Assembly: GCA_030248135.1 (NCBI GenBank)
Contig: JASANC010001021.1
Span: 124,001-188,000, forward strand
Source: Theristus sp. LFF4_11
Lineage: Eukaryota; Nematoda; Chromadorea; Monhysterida; Xyalidae
DNA length: 64,000 nt
Reading direction: 5' to 3'
A program made the position numbers and the translations under genes. Each line of letters opens with the position of its first letter. Position 1 is the stretch's first letter. Under the pieces are notes generated by a model, which did not search any database, was not told the DNA's origin, and saw only the letters and a program-made list of their open reading frames with translations. Positions 25,746-38,635 of the stretch are shown in pieces.

Positions 25746-27959
25746 ATCTGCACCCGCATCGAGTCGCTGAACCTAAAAAATTAATAATAGTAGAAAAATC
25801 TCACTTGGCATTGACAACCTTATATTGCTTTTATAAATTTTCATAAGTTGCTTTCCAAAAACTTTGGCACACACTTAAAAAAACAGACTAAGAATGCAGC
25901 AGCAGACTTACACATGTATGTAGCTGTTGTTTTTCATGTATGTATCATGTATGTATGTATCATCATGGAATTATTATCCAAGGTACTATGTTACGTTGTA
26001 CGTTACTATGTATCCCTTACAACAGACCAGGCTTTGTTAAAAAAAAAAACTAAATAGTATGGTCCCAGGTTTCTGGCCGATTGAGAAGTCCCAAAATGGA
26101 AGTCAGATTATTATTTCCATTTCCACGGCAAAAATCGCCCACGGCAACCGACACACGGACTACGCATGGAGCGGGAGCGCACAAAAAGCGCACACGGCGT
26201 GAGCGTGACACAGATCTTTTATAAAACGCGTGCCCAACGAGTGAGAGTGGCCAGTTGGACATGGCAACACATTAGCACGGCACTGATATGGACACACACC
26301 ACGCGGCATGATGCTATATCAAATCAACAACATTAACCTACTATCTGCAGAAGCACATCGAGTCGGTCAGTGAGTCACTGCGTATACACAGGCATATCAA
26401 ATGCAACGTGCCAGCCGGTGTTCAGGCGAACTGTCAGCCTTTGCTAGCGGCCTAGCTAATCACCGTGGCCGCTCCACTAGCGCCACCTTTAGGCGAGCCA
26501 AGACTCCACGTGTGTGTGTGTAGTACAACTGCATGCAACGTGCTTTACTATGTAGTATAGTTAGTTTTACTGATCAAATAGTAGTTGCGTTGTCGTATTA
26601 TTACAATGCCGGTCATGATGAGCACACGTAAATTGTTGTTTATTGTTTATTGCCGGGGTAGCTGGTCATGTGTGTGCGTGCAACTATGGCGGCATCAGAT
26701 AAACAACAAACATGTGCATACAGACTGCTAACAGCGAACCACCACCACCAGCCTGTCATCATAATCAAATCAGTTGGCCATCAATTTTGGAACACAGCGA
26801 GCACGCCAGTTAATTTGGGTCAGCGTGACTCAGGTGCCAGGTGCCAAAAACGGACACGATCTATCAGTGTTGCAAACAATAAAATACTGCTCCACTCAAC
26901 TGATTGTTATTATAGCTGATTGAATTGGGTCAATCTCAATCGATTACATGACCCAGCATTCTCAAAGGCGCGGGATCACAACGCTTTTAATTTTCCACAT
27001 CGGCTATGCGGCACAGGAAACGGTGAAACAGCAAACTTCGTTTCATATTTCGCTTCGCCAAACTTTTAGTCATCTGCCGCTCCCAACAAGTTCGGTGCAT
27101 TGCTTATCAAGATATTCTCATTCTCACCACCACCAACCCACCGTACTTGCTCCACCGAATATTTTAAGCCAACCAGAAACGAAACCATTATGCACAGCGA
27201 ATCCATTCCCATCTCACAAACAAAATATCATCCACGTAGCAGCGAAAGCTGCCGCGTCCATAGTGCAGTATTATCAGTCCATATATCTACTGGCCCCTGA
27301 CGGAGAGAGAATAGAACCAAAAGCAAACTACACACCGATATAAAAACTCTGCATACATGTTTAGATTCTAAATAACAACAGATGTGCCTGTTGTGTGTGT
27401 GCAGAAGACTGAGCTTCTCAAAGAGATATAAACTGATCAAACAATGGCACGAACTGCACCGATGGTTTGAAGCAATAAGCAGCAGTTGGTAACAAGTGAG
27501 CTCTGAATCAGCCTACCTGCTATCTCACTGTTTGCATACACACAGCCACCACCAGGGTTAAGCACATATCACTACATCACTATTATCTATTCAAACAACT
27601 GGAAATAATCTCCGTTGGCTGCCTTTAAACGACTACCGAAAATGTTCATCGACACAAAACCACAGCGTTTTTCTGTCTGTCAGTCTCAATCTCACCCACA
27701 CAGACGACTCATCAGCAACAGTAAACACAACAATATATTAGTAATAATATCGTGTTTCATTTCAGCTGCAAAACAGTGCAGCGGCATTGTTGCAGTTAGC
27801 TCGCTGCGCCGCATAAACGTTTCCAAACCCATTTTTAACAACAGTAGACCTCCATATCAGAGAACAAGATGTTGTTAAAATTGGAGCTAAGTAGTTATGT
27901 GTCGGTTTAGCAGCGAGGACAATGCCTCTGAAAAACTGTATGGCACACGGTGACAAAAT

Positions 27960-27979
27960 CACACACACACACACACACA
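27960..27979. repeat. (CA)n microsatellite
   Basis: Nine or ten uninterrupted CA units. No adjacent feature explains it. Confidence 0.9.
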
Positions 27980-28622
27980 ACTCAGTTCAAACAATAACAC
28001 TTAAAAACGACACACAACTAACACGAAGCGAAGCAAGCACTACTTGACACCAAATTTTGACAGAAGACTGACTGAGTGATAACAAATATAAGCAAATACA
28101 TACAGTTCATTCGGCAAAATGGAACAACACAGCGCAGTCAATATTTGCACAGCGGTAAAGTTGTCAACCTGTACCTGAGCACACACACAACACACATCAC
28201 TAATAAAAACATTTGTGATACTGAGTCACTAAAATGCTTCTTGTAAAAATCGTTGTTTTTTTAATGTTGATGCTGAGGTTGATGTTCCCTTTCCTACATA
28301 TGTATACCCATCCACTGAAAAAAATAAAGACATCTGATCTGGATCAAAAAACTATCCTGCATGTCGCGCGAAACGCTAGAACAGATGAGAATGATTGACT
28401 ATCAGTGATTACAGACATGATCCATTTAAACGAACAAAACCAATGGACACACAGACGCTCACACGCACACAATCAGAACGCTTCGATGCGCATTTTTTGC
28501 TGTTCAAGCAAGAAGCATGCAGAAAAACCAGCCTGAACAAAATTTCGCAAAACTATTTTGGGACTTCCCATTACTTTAGAGCCAAAAAAGTTATACAAAG
28601 AGCAATTTTAATGTTTGGTTGT

Positions 28623-28643
28623 GGGTGGGGTGGGTGGGTGGGG
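28623..28643 (+). other. G-quadruplex-forming tract
   Basis: The plus strand reads GGGTGGGGTGGGTGGGTGGGG, five runs of three or four G separated by single T. This fits the strict G4 pattern with minimal loops. It stands alone in AT-rich DNA about 1.3 kb beyond the 3' end of the GATA coding region. Confidence 0.75.
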
Positions 28644-29989
28644 TGGACTCGGTAGAACATATGCATGTGGGGTTGGTGTGCAACGGAACATGATACGATG
28701 CTGGTTTCAGATTCAAATAAGTAAAAAAATAACACTGTTGGGTTGTGCTAAGAGAAACAAATTCGTCTGCAACAATACTATAAAATTCGTTTAAAAGGTT
28801 GATTTTTTACACACTGATGAAATGGAGAAACAACATAACCAGGTTTGCATGATGCGTGACAGCTCAAGGCATTTCTGAAACGTGAAAAATCGTGCAAAAC
28901 GAACACAAACTATTATGGCCAGAGTAAAACCAAAAACTATGCATAAGTCATCGGTATTATGCAAGACAAAGACGTAAGAAAAGACAAAAACACTAGAACA
29001 CCACACACATGACCAAAAGTAAATGGTTCTCGGCGACTAAATCCAAGTCTGGTAGATTAGATTCTCAAAGACACCAAAGTTCGTAACAAAAAAGCACAAG
29101 AAGCACAGTTTTCAAGCAGATTAATTAAATTATGCATACAAATGTGAAATAAAAAAAGCCAATAACTAGATTCAGTAGTCCCAAAGCGTCTGTGAAGGTT
29201 TCACACTGAAAAATCTCAAAGTGCAACACCAGTTTAATCAAAACAAATTGCAACAATTATGAGAATGCTAAAAGCCAGAAACATGTATTGCAAAAGTTCA
29301 GCTGATAAAGACACCATTGTTGTTGTTAATATGAAGGACGACATTATTGAATCAATGAAACGGTCGACTACCAAACACGAAAAAACGGTCAAGTGAAAAC
29401 ACAGAAGGAAGAAAAAATTATTAAAAAAACCTTTCAAAAGCAAACTTTAATTTGCAAGCTATCACAAAATAACAATCAACAGTAGGGACCACTAAAGTCT
29501 TGTGTGAATGTTTCCAGTTCCAAGAATACGATTTTTAACCGATTTGGGAACACACGTTCACAAACGTTTTATAGCCGCCAACGCAGAAACAAGAAAATTA
29601 TTCATCAAAAAATAATGCCGAGAAACAATAATGCTGGCCGAAAACAGGAAAATCAACAGTAAGGAATAAACCAGAAGGCAACGCGACAATATCACTATTA
29701 CCGTGAATGAGACACACAAAATCATAACTGAAAACAAACGTAACAAATATCAGCGGCAAACGGTGCTAGAAACAACAAGAACAACAACAATCAAAATGCC
29801 CAACGAACAGTGGTGCTGAAAGAGCGCAAGCAAGTTGCAACCCACCAGAAAACAAGGAAACAATATCGAAGATTCCCAGAACAAAAATAAACAACCAAAC
29901 AAACAAACAAAACGAAGAACTCAATACATTAATGAGACTGTAACTGCGAACAGCGCAACCGCATTCGAACGGCGCAGTAGCAGAGCAGC

Positions 29990-32900
29990 TCAAGACGCCT
30001 CGATCTGGACGGCAGCGACAGCGAGGCGCGCCGCCGTCGGCCCTGGTGGCGATGGTGAGCACTCGACGTGGCTGCCGGCGTTGCTCTCGGTCGCCGTCGC
30101 CTCCTCGGAGCACTCGCCGCCTTGGTCCGAGTTTGAGCTGGATCCGCTCGATTTCGCCTGTTGAATCAGCGGCAATGCGGAGGACGATGACGAGGAGGAT
30201 GAGTCGAGCATGGCCGTGCTGAGTGTCGCTGACGTCAGCGAGGCAGGCAACGAGGCCGCGATGCCCGCAGCCGGACGACTCAGGGGGCGTTCGGTGCTCT
30301 CGGCCAACGGCGAGTAGCACTGCGGCTCTGGGAGCACTCGCGCCGTGTCCGTGCTCTCAAGCGCATGCTGCGACAGCGACTCGAGTCTGCTCTGTGCTGC
30401 GGCGGCCGCACTCAGTAACGCTGATTTCATTCGATCACTCGTCGCCGTCTGACTTTGAGTCTGATGATGATGATGATGATTACTCTGGGTGCTGTTCAGA
30501 AAAGCTGCCGCGTGCATGGACAGATCAAGACTGCCGTCGGGTGTTGCTGCTGTCGGCAGAGGTGCGAAGCCTGCAATCGAGCGACAAACCACAGTTTCCG
30601 TTGACAACGACAGGATGGAAAATGACAGAAAGCAACGGTGGAGTTGTCAGCGGGTCTTCGTTCTGGACGTGTTCAAGTGCCCACAGTTTCACGAAGTTCG
30701 TTGCTAAATCATTAGTTCTGTCTGACCGAGCCGGCTGCCAAGAGATGTCCAGCGGCAACGAAAACATGAAACTCGCGAACGACACAAACGGGAACAGACC
30801 TTGCTGATGAGCGGCTGCTGTTAGATTCCTCAGGAGGGCGTCCATGCTGGGCGACTGCGGTAGGCCAGCACTGGCCGAATGGGCACTGTGCCCGTTGGCG
30901 ATGGCGGCACCGCCGCTCGGAGCGACCGGACTCGACGACGACGACACCACCACGTCCTTGCGACGGCGGAATCGCGTTTGGATGAAGTCTTTGCGCATCG
31001 ACACCGGACGATTCGTCTGCAACAACAAACAATCTCAATCACGAGTGATGGCGTGAACACACAATGAAGTCCCTACGTTCAGTCGCTCATAGGGGCGTTC
31101 AGGGTCCTCGATTTTTTTGAATTGCATTTTTGCAAAGCAAAAGCCGAAACCGTTGCGCTGGTGACCTTGTGCAGTCGATAATAGAGTCCACAGGCATTGC
31201 AGACCAACTGTCCACCCTGGTTGCGACGCCAGGCGGTCGTCTTCGCAGTGCCGCAGTTGGTGCAGCGCGCTTTCGAGGCGGCAGAGCCGGAGCCGCCGCT
31301 GCCCTCGTCGCTGCCGCTGCCGTCCTCCGTGTTCCACTCGTCGAGCGCGCCGTCCTGAACGAAAAAAAACAAGCGTAAAAACACGCGCCAAAAAAGTGAA
31401 TGTGTGAAAGGGAACTCTCCTTTTTTCAAACTCTTTCACTTTCAAAAGACTCTCAAAGTGAATCTTTTTCAAATCTCTAAAAATGACACAACACTACCAC
31501 CACCGACCTCATCGATGTCATTGTCACCACTGCTGACGCCAAACTGCGGCGGCGTGTCAGCGAGTTTCGCCACTTTCATCGGCGGCGGCAGCGGCGACGC
31601 GGAGTTGTCGAGTTGCTGAGCGAACATTGCGCCCGGCGTTGGCGTGCTGGACGCCGAAAACTGCTGCTGCTGTTGCTGCTGATGATGATGATGTTGCTGA
31701 TGTGTTTGTTGCTGCTGACTCGCTGTCATTTGCTGGTTGAAACTGGCCAGCGGCTGATTCTGTTGCGAGTAGTTGAGCAGTTTCGCGGCGGCCGCCAACG
31801 ACGTCAGGTAGGCGGACGCACCGATCAACTGCGATTGCTCTTTCAGAGTGGCCATGTTGGCGTGGTTTGCCGACGGAGGCAGTGTGAACGCTGAACGCGC
31901 CGGTGGTGGCGTCGCAGACAACGGCAGCGGTGTCCGGTGCGACATTGCCGGTGTGCTGGCTGTTGGAAGCAGCATCTGTCACAAAAAGCACACGTTGCAC
32001 AAACAGCTGAACAGTAGAAACATTAGAACACGAAACACACCTGTTGCGTTGCATAGTACTGCTGAACGGCTGCCAGTCTCGCAGGGTCTTCTGTCGTTTG
32101 CATGTTCGTCTGATTCAGTGCACTTGCAGTGGCGACCATAAGCGCCTTCTGCTTGCACACGGCACACAGTAGATCCGTGAAGTGACTGCCCGGCCCCGGC
32201 CGCTTCCCAGTGGCGACGTTCAACATCGTGCTTTCACCGCACACCAAGCATTTGTGCTGCGGTTGCACGTGACCTTGTGTCGTCGATGCGTTCAGACCAA
32301 ACTGCGACAACGAGTGTGCTGCGGCGCCGACGGACTGCGGAGGGTCATTCTGAAAAGGTCACTTTCGGCTTTCCGGTGAATACACTTTACAATTCAGTTT
32401 TTCTCGCGGAATGGACCGCTCGGAAGCAATCCCGTCTCCTGCAGCTCACCTTTTGCTGTTCGACGGCACGTCTGAGTTGCAGCAGACTCTGCGAGCTGTA
32501 CGAGCGCTGTTCGTGCGTCATCGGAGGCACGGTGTCGTCGCCAAGCACGCACACGTCAACGGTGCCCTTCTCATCCAAGTCGTGCTCATCATCCTCTTTC
32601 ATGTCGTCCACGGACGCAATACGCAACGGACGCGGGCTGGCCAACTCATCCTGCCCCTCCGTCGCCTCGTGCGAGCGTTTAGTTCTCTCTTGTGTGCATT
32701 CCTGTTTTATGCTCAGCGTGTCTTGTTTGTCGCGCGTTGTCGTCGCACCGCACGGGATGGCGGACGGACGCTGCGATTTGCGTTTGCGACTGCCCGTCAA
32801 CGGCGGCGGACTGTTGCTGTTGGCGGTGGAGGACGCAGTTGACTGCGTCGCGGGGGCGCTCGACGTGGACGCCGGTCGCTCACTGCAAACGCACATAATG

Positions 32901-34238
32901 TGAACAAAACATGAATTGCTGAAAGTGAAACCAATCAACATGCAGGAGGGTAGTGTGCAAAACAACACGAAAATGCGGACAGACGCAGTCTGCGGCGTGC
33001 TGTGGCCACCGTAGGACGCCGTCGTGCCAGGACTCGGCGTGTTCGAGTAGTTCAACAGTTCCGTGCCACCGGTGTCTTTCTGAGTGCGTGCCGTTGTCGT
33101 TGACGTCGTGCTTGTTGTCGGTTTCGTCGTGCTTGTGCTTGTGCGGATGTTGCTGGTGGCTGCAGACGATGAAGTGACTAGATTCGTAGTGCTAGTGACA
33201 GTGGCGCTGTTTGCGCTTGACAACGATGTGACGGCGGCTGCAATCGCTGGCGAGACCACCTGCTCCAGATGATGCATGCGGCGGAGGGCGTCAAGCGGGT
33301 GGTGCAACACGGACGTCGCTGTTGGCGCTTGCATGCGCTCTGTAATCAAGCGGAATTTCGCAATTTAGAAATGCTCGTTCATCATTATTCTATTTTGGTT
33401 GTACATGTTTTTACTAAAATCGTTCACAACTGAAAATATTGTCGGCGTTGTTCAAACTAATAACCCAAACCTTGAAAAAACCAAAACTCAATCGCAGCGA
33501 GGCGCACCTTTGCCCATGAGGAACGCGGCGTCATCGGTTGCTTTCGGGTCGTTCGTCAACAGCGCCGCCCTGCGTGCGGCCGCTTGCAGCAGTTCGGCCA
33601 CGTTCAGGCCCGTGCTCTGTGCGCCGTTGTTGGCCGCGATCGCAGCCATCTGCAGCACTTTTGCGACCAGCAATTCCATTCGATTGCAGAAGCCGTCGAG
33701 TCGCGCGTTCAACTGATGCACGAACACGCGCAGCTCCTCTTGCACTCGGCGACACGAGGCACAATGCGACTGCTGCTGCTGGTGTGCGACTGCTGAGGAA
33801 TTGCAAACTGTGCTGTGCCAGTTGCTGCTCAGGCAAGCACTTGGAAAAAAACACCAAAAACAAAACACTCAAAGTCCACTGGGGCGTCAGCGCGCTCACC
33901 AGAGTTGCCATTGACAGCGGCGATCTCGGAGGCGTTGTTATTGTTGTTGTTCGTGGTCAACTTCATGGTCGCGTGCGCAGCCAGTGCCGCCAGTTGCTGC
34001 TGTTGCTGCTTGGTCAGTTGACCTTGGCTTCTCGATGGCGTCGTCTGCAGTGGCGGAATCTGCACGGACAACACATTCGACAGCAGCTGATTCGCCAGCA
34101 CTGCGCGCTGTTGTTGTTGTTGAGTGAGATCGGACGTAGATGAAGCACTCGGTTGATGTGCAGCTGATGTGACAATTGACGACGTGGCCGCTGATAAGTC
34201 GCCGATCGTTTGTGGTGGTCGTGAGAGCAGAGTGAAAC

Positions 34239-34279
<41 letters not shown>

Positions 34280-34447
34280 CGACCGGGTACAGCACGGTTC
34301 GCCCCTGCAGAAAACGACTCTTGATTTGCTGTGTCCTGAGCCGCGATTGGAGCATCAGTTGATGTTGTTGTTGATGAGGAACTGATGACGTTGCCGAACG
34401 ATTTGTTGCTGTTGTTATTGTTGTTTAGCACGTCCAAGTACGCTTGT
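29990..34447 (-). CDS. Large GATA-type zinc finger transcription factor, ELT-2-like (5' end missing)
   Basis: Nine exons are joined in consistent phase: 34447-33900, 33792-33508, 33339-32985, 32882-32450, 32349-32041, 31975-31508, 31354-31166, 31016-30800 and 30570-29990 (stop TGA). They encode 1127 residues. The first exon starts with an acceptor and one base of a split codon, so upstream exons with the start codon exist but were not found. Residues 830-854 form a canonical CX2CX17CX2C GATA finger, followed across an intron by the basic arm [38 protein letters not shown] and MRKDFIQ are the nematode ELT-2/ELT-7 intestinal GATA signature. Residues 574-605 form a diverged upstream finger, CX2CX24CX2C, lacking the WRR core. 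The remainder is low-complexity Asn, Gln, His, Ser and Ala tracts, an RKRK stretch, and IKQE, a SUMO-site pattern. It should bind (A/T)GATA(A/G) sites in the nucleus; an endodermal role is inferred from family resemblance. Its length is far above that of typical ELT-2-like proteins. Confidence 0.85.
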
Positions 34448-37400
34448 CTGGAAAAACGAAAAAAAACAGAATGTGGTCTGGAAAATCAGTTAGGAAAGTA
34501 ATTAAAGCAGCTCTACAGTAATTCAATGATAACACCGTGGCAAGGAAGGGACATATCAGGTGCAAGAAACCTGCAACCAGCTACCGTCCCGCTCTCGTGT
34601 CATGATTCTTCATCGTGCCACTATACCCGTTAATGCTAAGTGGAATAAAAATGAGCTGCCCATAATTAAATCATTTTTAAAACGTGAAAGTTTTATTGAT
34701 CGATCCACTTCTAAAATTTCCTGAAATTTTGTGTATCAGACAACGCGACACATTTAACGATTTAAAAAAAATCATTTCCTACAAACAAAATAAATAACTA
34801 ACGAGTAACGACCTTATGCACACAGAGATCTGTCAGCAAGCACACACACATCTGTTGTTACAAACGCTAAAACCTGGTGGTAGTGGACACCACTGACTGG
34901 GGCTGGTTTCAAACTGCAATAGGTTAGGACCGCCTAGCTATGAATATTTGAAAACGCAGCCAAATCAAGCTAGGGTGTAGAGGTGGTGCGTGGCTGCGTT
35001 TCGGGTGTCTGATTTACTGAAATTCAAGTACACGTCGCGCAGAATGTAAAACAGGTTGCATTTATGTCCATTACACCTACCTAGTGTTTATCAATTTTCG
35101 CTATCACATGAAATAAAATGATACCGCGAGACATGTACTAACATCTGTGCAGTGTTTTCCGTTTGTACGTGGCGTTATATCGCCAAGCTTCTGAATTTTG
35201 TTAAAAATGGGCTGCCCACACCAAAACAAATCATGTCTCAGAAGTTTCCTATAGCTATAGAACATGACAGCCGCTTGTATTTTCACAAAAACGACCTTGA
35301 ATAGAATTTTATCGTGAAAAACACCATGTTAAGATGGCGTTGTTGCCCCAACGGGTCTATGGCGTAAAAAATGCTCATAAAATGGCAAGAAAACTTCTTT
35401 GTTATCGTAAAGTTATCACCACACCTTGGTAGAAAAACAAGAAATACAAAGTGCTGCTCTCATGGGAACAGAAGTTCAGCAAAACGAAGCAAAGGCTCGC
35501 TGAAAAGTTAGTCTGTTGTTGTTACCGAAGTTGAGCGAACGACTTCACCGGCCCTGCATTGCGGCCCTGGAACGGTAGGTTTGGCACATCCAGCATTTTC
35601 GTTAGCTGCTCCAAAGTTTGTGGTCAACGTGGTCAGTCACACATGACTAAACTAACGAATTACAATCGGATCACGGGGTTGATGCGTAATATTCAAAATG
35701 ACTTGACGTCAAGTGTTATTTGAAAGTCTTCTGAACTGTATAATCATGCTTGTTAATTTGCCAAAAAGCTGGAGATCGTTAACATGTATTTCTTAGTTCG
35801 TCATTTTAGTATTATGCAGTTGAAATTATTATGCTTTTCTGAAAGAAATAGCTTTAAAAAGTAGACAGAGAATACTGTAAAAGAATGCAGAAGCTAAACT
35901 TGAAGCACTATGTAGCAGTGCAAGAAAACTAATCTGCAAAAACCACAGAACTCGTAATACAACTGATAAGAACAGAAACAGAGTGCACTTTATAGTCATA
36001 CACACACAAATTTTTGCGCCGAACGAAATAAATAAGCGCTGTGCAGAAACATTTCTCGCTACGGAACGTGTAGAGTGACAGAGAAACCAACGAAAAGTCT
36101 GCTGACATGTTTCGCAAATTTGCGGGCTGGCTGCTGCTTCAGCAAGAGAACGACCACGAGTTTTTTTGTGACAATTTTGCTTTGCTTTGATGATAACAAG
36201 AAACAACGTCACAATAGTCAGGGAAGATAAATAGATAAGACCCCAAACAAGAAAACTGAAGCGAAACACTGAACGATAAGTGTTCAACGGCAAAAGCAGC
36301 GAAAGCTCGAATGAATGAATAACAGAAAAAATGGGAAACCAGAAAAAAAACCAAAACTTTTTTGTATTTTGTAGACAGATAGAGTGGCACGAATTAATCA
36401 CTACTTGAGAAAACAAATATATTCCAGCAATCTTTCTGTATTTTCTTACACGCATCACTTAGCAAGCTTTACGAGTTGTATCCAAATAATATCTCTCTCT
36501 CAATGATTATGAAGAAAAACGATAGGAAGCTAAACAAACATACACTGAGAATGAATGTAAACACAAAAAAATTCAAAAGTATGTTATCAATTAGTCATCC
36601 GCACGTGAAAACACCACATTCAAGAACAGTTTCTTTTTCGATATCAACAAACGCAAACACAAATGCAAGCCAGATAGAAGCAAAAACCTATTCTGTAAAA
36701 AAAACCAGTCTTCTCAGGACAGGAATATGATGAAAATTTGCACAGAAAATGATGAATCACACTTTATACGAATGGCAAAAAACAAAATCAATTGGACAAG
36801 GCACCTTTTTAGCCGTTTGTTTTAGAACCAATGAGAATTTTTCCTTCTCAAAATTGCCGAGCCACATAAAACCAGTTTCCCTGAAGGTGTAAGAAAGGGT
36901 ACAGTAAAAAATCTAAATCAGATTCAAAGCGAGAAAAAGTTTCGGTACATTTCATCCGCGCTTTTGTCCCTTTCACTATTATTCATCACGCCCAGCGAGC
37001 CATACCAACAATATTACATTTTAACCTATTATCAATCAACAAAACGAGAAAGTTATGCACGAAAACGGATAAAAAACCTGGAAAATTGTGATATTCTAAT
37101 ATCAGTCCTTGAAAATTATTGCACAATTGAAGTGCGTGAAAACCGGCAGAAGAACGCGTTTGGGAATTGTTGTTAGACTGCAAACACTGCTGAGTAAAAC
37201 CGGAACCAAGTTTGTTCAAAAATTACAACTTTGCCACGAAAAGGTGTAATCTCAATAACAATGCGGTAAAAATGAACAAACTTTGAAAGAAGAAGATAAG
37301 AATTGAGCAAAATTGTTCAAGATTTTCAATAATTGCACACTGACAAAAGTGAAAGTTATATACACCCTTGAGCGATACTGTGTGGGCTGGCATTTATTGT

Positions 37401-38217
37401 TAAACGATATAAAAAAAACTTACTATTATCATGCATATTTTAACAAGAATCAATCAAACGCAAAATAAAGCACGGGTGCATAATCAGAGAACTTTTTTAA
37501 ATTCACTGTGAGGGCGAAGATTCACGTGGATTTCTATTACTGTTGTGTTCAATAATACCACAAAAAGATGTTCGGGCATGTTTTCTCCCAACTCGTATGA
37601 AAATCCTTACGTTCGTGATTGTAAGAACAGTGAGAACTTCAGAGGAAATGAATAGATTTTGTAGACAAAGTAAAATAACTATAATTAAATACTACTAGAA
37701 ACAGAATGACGACAAACGTACAATGGCAATCAAAAATCTTGAAAGGGATTACGCGGTTTTTCTAATCTCGAAATCAAGATTAAAAATGAAGATGATTTCA
37801 AAATCAATGCGTCTGGAGCGTGCATGCGCGTATGTAAGGTTGCGTGTAAAATTTTACAACTGAACAAATTTAATCAACAGATGGAGACATGCAGAAATTT
37901 TATATTTATCACTGATTATCTGCCATTCACTGTTTAACCTTTAACGGTTTTTAATCCCTTGAAGTTTTTACATTCAACTCAAATGAGCATTCGATGCGAT
38001 TTTAAACTGAATTTTAACAAAACTTTTGTTACGTATTACTGCGATCACGAAAGAAGTGACTGGATCGAACAACAATTAAGCGATGCAATAACATGTAACA
38101 CGACAAAACAATGGTACTGAAAATCCCATTTTCCATCGTTACAGTACTGGTTTTTTCAAAAACACAGTAAACATTGCTATGAATTTCAAGAGAGTTAATA
38201 TCATCTCCACTCCGCGG
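34448..38217. other. Upstream intron or 5' flank of the GATA gene
   Basis: The acceptor at 34448-34449 shows that an intron begins here on the minus strand and extends right by an unknown distance. I found no upstream exon with an ATG and a donor leaving two bases, as phase requires. The sequence is AT-rich with only short chance frames. Confidence 0.4.
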
Positions 38218-38298
38218 TACAACGTATCACTTTCTTTATCACTTTTTCACTAAAGTTGCGAAATGGAAATCTGAGCATTTCTGAGCACTAGACTCACC

Positions 38299-38478
38299 GT
38301 AGAAACTCCTCGGGAGCATTTTCCAGCCATTTGCAACATCGGATAAGCGTTTCAGTAAGCCCCTGACCAATCAGCGTACACCAGTCCATTTATATGGAGC
38401 TGTACGCTGATTGGTCAGGGCGTATTAAAACATAGCCGATGTTGCAAATACTGGAAAATGCTCCCGAGGAGTTTCTAC
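38299..38478. repeat. Nested 180-bp palindrome (hairpin MITE)
   Basis: The segment reads GTAGAAACTCCTCGGGAGC at its left end and the exact inverse at its right. Further complementary blocks lie at CCAGCCATTTGCAACATCGG/CCGATGTTGCAAATACTGG and CCTGACCAATCAGCGTAC/GTACGCTGATTGGTCAGG. The loop is about 20 bp. Comparison with the opposite arm of the surrounding foldback, where GTAGAAAC runs directly into CTGGGTTTTT, shows that the palindrome is an extra insertion in this arm. Confidence 0.75.
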
Positions 38479-38479
38479 C

Positions 38480-38635
38480 TAGGTTTTTTTTCAAAAAGTC
38501 GGTTCTGCAATTTGCAGAAATTTGGTAAAAAAATTTCTGCAAATGAAATTTGGTTTCTGCAAATTTCAAAAACATGACGAAAATGGTTTTTGTGCTTGTT
38601 TAATGTCATTTTTTTCGTTCTGAGCATCATTTCTT
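38480..38635 (+). repeat. Dispersed repeat shared with 50006-50150
   Basis: Both copies read CTAGGTTTTTTTTCAAAAAG, then TCGGTTCTGCAATTTGC and CATGACGAAAATGGTTTTTG up to GAGCATCA, nearly identical over about 150 bp. Here it forms the inner part of the foldback's left arm. At 50 kb it abuts the nested repeat cluster. Near identity implies recent movement or conversion. Confidence 0.75.

Larger units (their letters stand above)
24571..29989. other. Intergenic DNA upstream of receptor copy 2 and downstream of the GATA gene
   Basis: No supportable exon. The right half should contain the 3' UTR and downstream region of the GATA gene ending at 29990. It holds a dispersed repeat at 25672-25745, ATGTATGT-rich simple sequence near 25910-25960, a (CA)n tract at 27960-27979 and a G-quadruplex-like tract at 28623-28643. 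Confidence 0.4.

Noticed and set aside
30223..30807. Long plus-strand frame opposite the last GATA exons
   Set aside because: It is antisense to spliced, phase-consistent exons and has no motif of its own; long shadows are expected in GC-rich low-complexity coding DNA.
33793..33868. Extending the second visible GATA exon upstream to about 33824
   Set aside because: Acceptors at 33824 or 33827 leave the wrong phase after the donor at 33899. The acceptor before 33792 restores phase and has a better pyrimidine tract.
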